Shown in pieces: positions 1 through 5,702 of a stretch of 12,339 bases of DNA. The notes under the pieces are model-generated. The model was not told the origin of the DNA and searched no databases. It was given only the letters and a program-made list of their open reading frames with translations. Source of the DNA: an uncultured Actinomycetospora sp. GTDB lineage: Bacteria > Actinomycetota > Actinomycetes > Mycobacteriales > Pseudonocardiaceae. Positions within the stretch are counted from its first letter, which is position 1. Each line of letters starts with the position of its first letter. The DNA is taken from the NCBI GenBank assembly GCA_902805495.1, contig CADCTH010000299.1:1-12339 (forward strand). The letters run 5' to 3'. The position numbers were made by a program, and so were the translations under genes.

Positions 1-454
1 CGTCGCCGCGGCGCGTGACGACGCGGGGGGCGTCGCTGATCGCGGTGACCGCGGCGAAGCCGACACCGAAGCGCCCGACGCCCCCGCCGTCGCGCTTGGC
101 CGACGCGCGCAGCGACGCCAGCGCGGCGACCCCGTCGGCGTCGAGCGGCGCACCCGCCCCGGCCACGTGGAGGGCCCAGCCACCCGCCTCCGGCGCGGCA
201 GCTCCCCTATCGGCGTGCTCCCCTGATCGCTGCGTGCCGCCGACGACCCGCACCCGCAGCACCGTGGTGATCCCGGCCCGCTCGGCCGCGTCGGCGGCGT
301 TCTGGGCGAGCTCGACGAACCAGCGGTCGCGGTAGCCGCCGCGGACCAGGTCCTCCTCGGCGTTCGCGTCCTCGCGGAAGCGGGCCGGCGACGCCGCCCA
401 CGCGTCGAGCACGACGCGGCGCAGGTCGGCCGTGTCGAAGGGGTCCGGGCTCAC
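1..454 (-). CDS. Sacsin N-terminal ATPase-like (GHKL) protein, C-terminal part missing
   Basis: This is the N-terminal ~151 residues of a protein that runs off the left edge. The start of the frame reads VSPDPFDTADLRRVVLDAW. A GHKL N-box, ELAQNAADA, lies at about residues 48-56, and a glycine-rich lid motif, GVGRFGVGFAAV, at about 126-137. These match the sacsin/HSP90-type ATP-binding fold, in which the Asn of the N-box coordinates Mg-ATP. A variable loop at about 72-92 separates strands of the fold. I chose the GTG at 454 because GAGG (463-460) sits 5 nt upstream; GTG 460 in the same frame is an alternative. The gene follows DUF3027 by about 40 bp on the same strand, so the two are probably cotranscribed. 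The cellular role of the actinobacterial family is not known to me; a chaperone-like or ATP-dependent conformational role is inference from the fold. Confidence 0.8.
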   Translation of the reverse strand, partial: MSPDPFDTADLRRVVLDAWAASPARFREDANAEEDLVRGGYRDRWFVELAQNAADAAERAGITTVLRVRVVGGTQRSGEHADRGAAAPEAGGWALHVAGAGAPLDADGVAALASLRASAKRDGGGVGRFGVGFAAVTAISDAPRVVTRRGD

Positions 455-494
455 GCGCACCTCGTGCCCGCTGCGGCCCCGGCCTGCACGCTCC

Positions 495-1346
495 TCAGCC
501 GCGCGATCCGGTGGTCTCCGGCTCCATCTCGACGCCGTCGTCGTAGATCAGGTCGGCGACCGCGACGATCGACCCGCTGTCGACCTGCAGCTCGGAGTGC
601 CCGCCGCAGCCGTACTCGGCGTGCACGACGTGCCCGTCGGCGGGCACGTTCCCGTTGCCGCAGACCCCGAACGCGGCGCGCAGCGAGCCCGCGACCGGCA
701 GGTAGAACCCGCAGGTGCCGCAGTGCGCGGACGCGGCCTTCGCCATCTCCGCGCCCGGCCCGAACTCGCCGTCCGACCAGCGCCCGGCCGCGTCGAGCCG
801 GCCCTCGCGGCTCATGACCCGTGGGCGGCCCATGCCGAGCTCGTCGCCGACCTCGCGGACCCCCGGCCCCGCCTCGCCGGCCTCGGACACCTCGGCGGGC
901 TCGTCGCCGTCCGGGTCCAGGGCCGCGTGCGCCGGGACGAGGCGATCGTCGTCGTCCTCGACCGGGAGCAGGTCGCCCGGGCCGAGGTCCTCGGCGCGGA
1001 CCCGGTCGCTCCACGGCACCCAGGTCGGCGCGACGACGGACTCCGGGCCGGGCAGCAGCACGACCTCGCTGACGTTCACGTCGCCCTCGGGGCCGGCCAC
1101 CGTGACCGCCCAGTACCAGCCGCGGTAGCCGGGCTTGGCCGCGGCGAAGTAGTGCGTGGCGGCGTCGGGCACGTCCTCGGTGCGCACCGCCACGGTGTCG
1201 CCGACCTGGCCGGGGTCGCCGTCGGCTTCCTCCACGGCGGCGGCGCGCGCGAGGTCGCCCGCGCCGGCGAGGTGCGCGGCCACGGGTGGTTCAGTCGTCT
1301 CGGGGTCGGTCACGGCGTCATCGGTGGGGTCGGCGAAGGGGACCAC
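495..1346 (-). CDS. DUF3027 domain-containing protein
   Basis: The product is 283 aa from a GTG start at 1346. The N-terminal half contains a compact hydrophobic/aromatic segment (HYFAAAKPGYRGWYWAVTVA, about 65-84), which is typical of the family. A long acidic, disordered-looking stretch follows (about 115-170). The C-terminal part carries four cysteines, C209-x2-C212, C229 and C247, in the context HCGTCGFYLPVAG...FGVCGNG...YGCGGHSE, which looks like a structural zinc-binding site. DUF3027 has no established function that I know of; the zinc ribbon suggests nucleic-acid or protein binding (inference). No Shine-Dalgarno sits at a good distance. A -10-like CACAAT ends exactly 6 nt before the GTG, so a leaderless transcript is plausible. 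A GTG at about residue 13 is an alternative start. It is divergent from the MFS gene and upstream of the sacsin-like gene on the same strand. Confidence 0.85.
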   Translation of the reverse strand: MVPFADPTDDAVTDPETTEPPVAAHLAGAGDLARAAAVEEADGDPGQVGDTVAVRTEDVPDAATHYFAAAKPGYRGWYWAVTVAGPEGDVNVSEVVLLPGPESVVAPTWVPWSDRVRAEDLGPGDLLPVEDDDDRLVPAHAALDPDGDEPAEVSEAGEAGPGVREVGDELGMGRPRVMSREGRLDAAGRWSDGEFGPGAEMAKAASAHCGTCGFYLPVAGSLRAAFGVCGNGNVPADGHVVHAEYGCGGHSELQVDSGSIVAVADLIYDDGVEMEPETTGSRG

Positions 1347-1352
1347 GCCACG

Positions 1353-1358
1353 ATTGTG
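1353..1358 (-). promoter_or_regulatory. Candidate -10 box for a leaderless DUF3027 transcript
   Basis: CACAAT (4 of 6 matches to TATAAT) ends 6 nt before the GTG at 1346. This is the spacing expected if transcription starts at or next to the start codon, as in many actinobacterial leaderless genes. No convincing -35 was found. Confidence 0.3.
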
Positions 1359-1467
1359 CCGCTCACCCGACGGTGCGGCTGAGCCGGGCGACGTTGTCGG
1401 GTGTCCGAACGGCACCTCGCCCCCTCCCGCCGGCCCCGGCCCGCGCACGCGCGGTCGACCACCGGTC

Positions 1468-1499
1468 ACCGAGGGTCCCCGGGGCGGCCGGTCCTCGGT
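1468..1499. repeat. 7-bp inverted repeat next to the MFS start
   Basis: ACCGAGG at 1468-1474 is the exact reverse complement of CCTCGGT at 1493-1499, with an 18-bp spacer that contains the palindrome CCCCGGGG (1477-1484). The repeat abuts the candidate -10 at 1500, so it could be an operator. In DNA this GC-rich a 7-bp match can also be chance. Confidence 0.3.
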
Positions 1500-1505
1500 C
1501 ATCAT
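1500..1505 (+). promoter_or_regulatory. Candidate -10 box for a leaderless MFS transcript
   Basis: CATCAT (4 of 6 matches to TATAAT) ends 6 nt before the GTG at 1512. The arrangement is the same as on the opposite strand for DUF3027. No ribosome binding site precedes this GTG, which favours leaderless translation. No clear -35 was found. Confidence 0.3.
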
Positions 1506-1511
1506 GGACCC

Positions 1512-3077
1512 GTGACCGGACCGTTCCGGCGCCCGCCCGGGGACGACCCGCGGCGCCGGCCGGGCCCAGACCAGAGCACGCCGCCACCCGGCGGCGCGCC
1601 GGGTCACGGCGCCTACGGTCCCCCACCACCGCGGCGTCCCGGCCGGCTGCCGCCGACCGCCCCGTACACGCGGCCGCCGACCGGGGAGCCGGGGCCCGAG
1701 CCGGCGGGTCCGGAGTCCGGCGACACCTGGGTCGACGCCCCCGAGGACGACGACCCCGGCCCGCGCAAGATCACCGTTACGCGGGTCGCGGCCTGGCGCG
1801 CCCGGCGGCTGACCCGGCGGGGCGCGCAGGCGTTCCACCGCGCGGCGTCGGCCGACGGCGCCGACCGGTCGGGCATGACGGCCCTGACCTACGCCTGGAT
1901 GGCCAACTACGCCTCCGACGCGACGCTGGCGGTCGCCCTCGCCAACACGCTGTTCTTCTCGGCGGCCAGCGCCGAGAGCAAGAGCAAGGTCGCGCTCTAC
2001 CTGCTCATCACCGTCGCGCCGTTCGCGCTGGTCGCGCCGGTCATCGGTCCTCTGCTCGACCGCCTCCAGCAGGGCCGGCGCGCCGCGATGGCGGTGTCGA
2101 CGGCGGGCCAGGGGGTGCTGGCGGTCGTCCTCGCCCTCTACATGGACACCTGGGCGCTCTACCCCGCGGCGCTGGGGATCATGGTGCTGTCCAAGTCGTT
2201 CGGGGTGCTCAAGGCGGCGGTGACCCCGCGGGTGCTCCCGCCCGGCATCACGCTGGTCACCACGAACTCCCGGCTCACGGTGTTCGGGCTGGTGGCCTCG
2301 GGCGTCGCCGGCGGCATCGGGGCCGGTGTCGCGTGGCTCTTCGGCTCGCCCGGCGCGGCCTGGCTCACCGCCGCGATCTGCCTGGCCGGGGTGTGGCTGT
2401 GCCTGCGCATCCCCGCGTGGGTGGAGGTCACCGACGGCGAGATCCCGACGACGATCCTGCCCGTGCCCGGGGTGACCGGCAGCGCGCCGAAGCGCGCCCC
2501 GCTCACCCGCGACGTCGCCACCGCCCTGTGGGCCAACGGCACGATCCGCAGCCTCACCGGCTTCCTCATGCTCTTCGCCGCGTTCGTGGTCAAGAACGAG
2601 ACCGAGGGCGCCCCCGGCGACCAGCTCCTGCTCCTCGGCGTCGTCGGTGCGGCCGCCGGCGCGGGCGGCTTCCTCGGCAACGCGGTGGGGTCCCGCCAGC
2701 GCTTCGGCCGGCCCCGGGTGCTGATGATCGTCTGCCTGGTGCTCGCCCTGGCCGCGGCCGTGGTGGCCGCCGCGATCACGGGCCTCGCCACCACCGCCGT
2801 CGCCGCCCTCGTCGCGGCGACCACGAGCGCGCTGCTCAAGGTCTGCCTCGACGCGGTGGTGCAGCGCGACCTCCCCGAGGCCGGCCGGGCGTCCGCGTTC
2901 GGCCGCTCGGAGACGATCCTGCAGCTCTCGTGGGTCTTCGGGGGCGCGCTGGGCGTGCTGCTGCCGCCGACGTGGTGGATCGGCTTCACGGTGATCGCCG
3001 TCGTCGTGGCCCTCGGTACCGTGCAGACCGTGCTGATCAGTCGCGGCTCGTCGCTGGTGCCGGGCAGGCGCGGGTGA
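1512..3077 (+). CDS. MFS-type multi-pass membrane protein with Pro-rich N-terminal extension
   Basis: The product is 521 aa if translation starts at GTG 1512. The first ~120 residues are Pro/Gly/Arg-rich and should be cytoplasmic and disordered. About 11-12 hydrophobic segments follow, for example KVALYLLITVAPFALVAPV, LTVFGLVASGVAGGIGAGVA, LLLLGVVGAAAGAGGFLG and IGFTVIAVVVALGTVQTVLI. The loop PLLDRLQQGRRAAM resembles the conserved cytoplasmic loop of the major facilitator superfamily (D-R-x-G-R-R type). The position next to DUF3027 and DUF2771 matches my recollection of M. tuberculosis Rv0876c, which also has an N-terminal extension. The substrate is unknown. An internal ATG at about residue 122 would remove the extension, but the upstream frame has good coding character and a promoter-like element at the GTG. 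Its stop codon overlaps the DUF2771 start by 4 bp, which indicates translational coupling. Confidence 0.85.
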   Translation: MTGPFRRPPGDDPRRRPGPDQSTPPPGGAPGHGAYGPPPPRRPGRLPPTAPYTRPPTGEPGPEPAGPESGDTWVDAPEDDDPGPRKITVTRVAAWRARRLTRRGAQAFHRAASADGADRSGMTALTYAWMANYASDATLAVALANTLFFSAASAESKSKVALYLLITVAPFALVAPVIGPLLDRLQQGRRAAMAVSTAGQGVLAVVLALYMDTWALYPAALGIMVLSKSFGVLKAAVTPRVLPPGITLVTTNSRLTVFGLVASGVAGGIGAGVAWLFGSPGAAWLTAAICLAGVWLCLRIPAWVEVTDGEIPTTILPVPGVTGSAPKRAPLTRDVATALWANGTIRSLTGFLMLFAAFVVKNETEGAPGDQLLLLGVVGAAAGAGGFLGNAVGSRQRFGRPRVLMIVCLVLALAAAVVAAAITGLATTAVAALVAATTSALLKVCLDAVVQRDLPEAGRASAFGRSETILQLSWVFGGALGVLLPPTWWIGFTVIAVVVALGTVQTVLISRGSSLVPGRRG

Positions 3078-3583
3078 GGACGCTCTCCCGGCGCGCGGTG
3101 CTCGTCGTGGCGGCCGTCCTCGTCGTCGTGGTCGTCGTCGTGGTGGTCCTGGTCGTCCGCGCCACGTCCGGACCCTCCTCCCCCGGCGACGTCACCTTCG
3201 CCGCGGGCGGGGCGGCCACGTCGGTAGGGGCGGGCCAGTTCTGCGACGTCGCGGTCACCGAGTGCGACGGCGACCCCGAGGCCGTCACCGTGCTGCGGGT
3301 GCCGCCGAACACCCCGCTGGCCGTGACCGTCCCCGAGGAGGTCGCGAGCACGCCCTGGCAGCTCGCGTTCACCTTCCGCGACGCCGCCGGCGCCACGCAG
3401 CAGGGCCGCAGCCCGGTCTTCCCGCCCGGCTCCACGCCGACCTTCACGCTCGTCCTCCCGGCGGCGTCCGACCAGCTCACGAGCGCCGAGGTGCAGCAGT
3501 ACGGGGCGCGCATCACCCAGGGCCCGAACGGGCTCGAGTTCGCCACGCGCGCCACCTGGGTGCTCAGCGTCGACGACCGCTGA
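3074..3583 (+). CDS. DUF2771 family membrane-anchored extracytoplasmic protein
   Basis: The product is 169 aa. The GTG start lies within the stop of the MFS gene (GTGA overlap), so the two are very likely translated from one transcript. Residues 8-28 form an extremely Val-rich transmembrane anchor, including nine consecutive Val, preceded by two Arg. This predicts an N-terminal signal anchor with the rest outside. There is no lipobox cysteine. The outer domain has two cysteines seven residues apart (C57, C64; FCDVAVTEC) that could form a disulfide, followed by beta-strand-rich sequence (VPPNTPLAVTVPEEV, WQLAFTFRD, TFTLVLPAA, ATWVLSVDDR). This fits DUF2771, and the position matches my recollection of Rv0875c. 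No biochemical function is established to my knowledge. Coupling to the MFS gene suggests a partner role at the membrane (inference). Confidence 0.82.
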   Translation: MRTLSRRAVLVVAAVLVVVVVVVVVLVVRATSGPSSPGDVTFAAGGAATSVGAGQFCDVAVTECDGDPEAVTVLRVPPNTPLAVTVPEEVASTPWQLAFTFRDAAGATQQGRSPVFPPGSTPTFTLVLPAASDQLTSAEVQQYGARITQGPNGLEFATRATWVLSVDDR

Positions 3584-3741
3584 GGCACGAGCGCCCGTCC
3601 GCGAGGTGACGCGCCACCGCCCGGTCCAGCGACACCCCATCGAGTGGCACGCGACCATTTCACCCGTCCGGCTCTGCCCACCCAGTAACGCTGGCCGAGA
3701 GTGTCGGCGATGTACCAGCGACTCTCGGGGGGAATCGCTTC
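3584..3741 (+). promoter_or_regulatory. Leader/promoter region of first lectin gene
   Basis: This 158-bp gap holds the 5' region of the lectin gene. I see no gene in it and no strong terminator after DUF2771. A purine-rich ribosome binding site (GGGGGGA, 3727-3733) stands 8 nt before the ATG. An AT-richer patch at about 3655-3663 could belong to a promoter, but no convincing -35/-10 pair was found. The last 55 bp contain overlapping inverted repeats, listed separately. Confidence 0.4.
3689..3728 (+). repeat. Overlapping inverted repeats in the lectin-1 leader
   Basis: Two exact inverted repeats interlock. CGCTGG (3689-3694) pairs with CCAGCG (3715-3720). CCGAGAGT (3695-3702), directly after the first arm, pairs with ACTCTCGG (3721-3728), directly after the second. 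A smaller hairpin, GCCGA (3694-3698) with TCGGC (3704-3708), uses some of the same bases. The arms abut with no linker, so the two long stems could hardly form together as a pseudoknot and should be alternative structures. The 8-bp stem includes the first Gs of the ribosome binding site. Possible roles are a translational switch or a DNA operator; both are inference. Confidence 0.5.
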
Positions 3742-5511
3742 ATGGACATCGCACGCTCCATCACCACGCGGCAGGCGCACCGCTGGCTCGCCACGCTCGG
3801 GGTGCTCGTCGCCGCCGCGCTCGCGATCTCGACCGTCATCTCGGCGCCGGCCGCCGAGGCCGCGCCGGTGCCCGGCCAGTTCCGCAACGCCGCGGGCCGC
3901 TGCCTGGAGAACCTCAACAACGCGACGACGGCGAACAACAAGATCCAGATCAACGCCTGCGGGCCGACCACCGCGCAGGCCCAGCAGTTCACGCGCTGGG
4001 CCGACGAGTCGATCCGGACGCCCGCCGGGCGGTGCCTGGGCACCCTGAACAACGCGACCGCGGTGAACACCTCGGTGGTCCTCGTCGCGTGCAACCCCGC
4101 CGTGCAGACCCAGCACTGGGTCGTGCGCACCGACGGGCTGATCGTCAACCGCCAGGCGGTCCGCTGCCTCTCGCCGTACAACGGGAGCACGGCCAACGGC
4201 ACCCGCATGGTGCTGGTGACGTGCACGGGCGCGTCCGCGCAGCGCTGGACCACGCCCGCGGTGTCGACGCCGACCACCACGACGCCGACGCCGACGCCCA
4301 CGACCACCACGACGACGACCACGACGGTCCCGCCGACCACGACGGTCCCGCCGACCACGACGACCACCACCACGCCGCCGGTGATCCCGGTCGGGCCGCG
4401 CGACCCGCTGCGCCAGCCGTTCGCCTCGAACTCCATCTGGAACATGCCGATCGGCAGCGCCGCGCGGTACGTGCCGGCGAACCTGCCGGCCCTGCCCGGG
4501 GGCTCCACCGGTGCCCGCGTGCCGCAGGTCGACGACGAGCCGCTGGTCCTGACCCCGACGGCTCCGCTGACCCCGATCCTCGCCAGCCCCGGCGGCTGGG
4601 GTGGCAACCGCTGCGTCACCAACCCGACGACGCTCGCGACCGTGCCGATCCCGGCGGGCTACGTGCTGCCCAGCGACAACAAGAACCAGAGCGCCGCGTT
4701 CCTCTCCGCCGACGGGCGCACCGTCGTGCAGACCCAGCCGCTGGCCCGCTGCGCGGCCGGCGGCCCGGCGACGAGCTACGTGCGCTACCCGGACCAGGAC
4801 ATCTACGGCCCCGGCATCCAGGGCTCCCACGGCGGCTCGGGCATGAGCGCCCTGGGCGGCTCGATCCGCATGGGTGAGCTGCGCCCGGGCCAGGTCGGCC
4901 CGCGCCACGCCCTCAAGGTCAACCTGTACGCACGCGGCGAGCTCGGGCAGTGCGCGAGTCGCCCCGAGTGCTTCCGCTGGCCCGCCGTGAAGTCCGACAG
5001 CTACGCGGTCGGCTGGTACGGCTCGGTCGGCGGCAACACCAACACCGCCATGCGCATGGGCGCGCTGCTCGCGATCCCGCCGTCGGTCAACATCGCGAAC
5101 CTCGGCCTGACCACCGAGCCCGTCCGCCAAATCGCCTGGACCCTGCAGAACTACGGCGCCTACGTCGTCGACGACACCTACGGCCCCTCGTTCGCCCTCA
5201 ACGCCGAGAACGGCCCGGCCGGCAACATGCGCACGCAGTTCCGCGCGGACTACGGCCAGGACTTCGAGGTGTACGCCAGCTCCGCGAACGCCTGGAGCCG
5301 CGACGTGCAGCGCCTCCGCCAGGCGCTCCAGGTGGTCGACAACAACGGTCCCGCGAGCGTCGGTGGCGGCGGCACGCCGCGCCAGCCGCTGCTGCCCGAG
5401 CTCGTCGAACCGCCGGTCACGCCCCCGCCGACGGTGGCCACCGCCCCGGCGACGACCGAGTCGAGCGCGCCCGTGCCCGCGACGTCGAGCCCGGCGGTCC
5501 CGGCCAACTGA
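3742..5511 (+). CDS. Secreted ricin-type beta-trefoil lectin protein with unassigned C-terminal domain (copy 1)
   Basis: The product is 589 aa. The ATG at 3742 follows a strong GGGGGGA site. Residues 1-40 are a signal peptide with a hydrophobic core (about 16-34) and likely cleavage after AEA. Residues 45-170 form a ricin B-type beta-trefoil: three lobes, each with a Cys pair spaced 19 residues apart (C54/C73, C98/C117, C142/C161), ending in QQF (81-83), QHW (124-126) and QRW (167-169), a Q-x-W series in which the first Trp is Phe. A Thr/Pro linker spans about 175-214. Residues 221-545 are a large domain I do not recognise, with motifs PFASNSIWNMPIG, HGGSGMSALGGSIRMGEL (363-380), FRWPAVKSDSYA and YGPSFALNAENG, and four cysteines (C291, C337, C404, C410). 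A Pro/Ala/Ser tail ends the protein without an LPxTG motif or membrane anchor. It is presumably exported by Sec and binds a glycan through the trefoil. The C-terminal domain may be catalytic or structural (unknown). Confidence 0.85.
   Translation: MDIARSITTRQAHRWLATLGVLVAAALAISTVISAPAAEAAPVPGQFRNAAGRCLENLNNATTANNKIQINACGPTTAQAQQFTRWADESIRTPAGRCLGTLNNATAVNTSVVLVACNPAVQTQHWVVRTDGLIVNRQAVRCLSPYNGSTANGTRMVLVTCTGASAQRWTTPAVSTPTTTTPTPTPTTTTTTTTTVPPTTTVPPTTTTTTTPPVIPVGPRDPLRQPFASNSIWNMPIGSAARYVPANLPALPGGSTGARVPQVDDEPLVLTPTAPLTPILASPGGWGGNRCVTNPTTLATVPIPAGYVLPSDNKNQSAAFLSADGRTVVQTQPLARCAAGGPATSYVRYPDQDIYGPGIQGSHGGSGMSALGGSIRMGELRPGQVGPRHALKVNLYARGELGQCASRPECFRWPAVKSDSYAVGWYGSVGGNTNTAMRMGALLAIPPSVNIANLGLTTEPVRQIAWTLQNYGAYVVDDTYGPSFALNAENGPAGNMRTQFRADYGQDFEVYASSANAWSRDVQRLRQALQVVDNNGPASVGGGGTPRQPLLPELVEPPVTPPPTVATAPATTESSAPVPATSSPAVPAN
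4264..4386 (+). repeat. Thr/Pro linker-coding simple repeat, copy 1
   Basis: The stretch is built from ACC, ACG and CCG codons and encodes a Thr/Pro linker between the trefoil and the C-terminal domain. The unit GTCCCGCCGACCACGACG occurs twice in succession. Such tracts expand or contract by slippage or recombination. Because the units are multiples of three, the frame is kept and only linker length changes. Confidence 0.8.
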
Positions 5512-5524
5512 GACCCTGGGGTGA

Positions 5525-5556
5525 CCCGGCCGTCCCGTCCAACCGGGGCGGCCGGG
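5525..5556 (+). terminator. Hairpin terminator after lectin copy 1
   Basis: CCCGGCCGTCCCG (5525-5537) pairs with CGGGGCGGCCGGG (5544-5556): 13 bp with one G-U wobble and a 6-nt loop, TCCAAC. It starts 13 bp after the stop codon. No U-tract follows, as is common for actinobacterial hairpin terminators. It implies that the second lectin gene has its own promoter. Confidence 0.7.
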
Positions 5557-5702
5557 CGGAGTAGCCGTCGGCGGCCGGTCGACCACGTGTCGTTGGTCGG
5601 TCACCCGGACGTCGGCTCCGTGTTCACTCGTCCAGCCCTTCCGAGTCCCGTGAGGCTCACTGAACGCTGTCGCGACAGCTGGGGCCGAGGGGGGCACACA
5701 TC
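5557..5702 (+). promoter_or_regulatory. Leader/promoter region of second lectin gene
   Basis: No gene is visible between the terminator hairpin and the GTG at 5703. A perfect 14-bp palindrome, GCTGTCGCGACAGC, lies at 5666-5679. The ribosome binding site GAGGGGGG lies at about 5687-5694, close to the start. The heptamer AACGCTG at 5663-5669 is also present in the leader of copy 1 (3687-3693), where it likewise overlaps a hairpin arm. No convincing -35/-10 pair was identified by eye. Confidence 0.4.

Noticed and set aside
1286..3583. A 765-codon plus-strand frame running through the MFS and into DUF2771
   Set aside because: Only its end from 3074 is real (DUF2771). The part before that is Arg/Pro/Ala-rich out-of-frame reading of the MFS gene.
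3686..3690. GTAACG at 3685-3690 as an MtrA-type site
   Set aside because: Only one half-site is present. No second copy lies at a suitable distance, and nothing equivalent is found before lectin copy 2.
3661..3741. Cyclic-di-AMP (ydaO-type) riboswitch upstream of lectin copy 1
   Set aside because: Such riboswitches precede cell-wall genes in actinobacteria, but the region is too short and I cannot find the conserved core. Only the hairpins are supportable.
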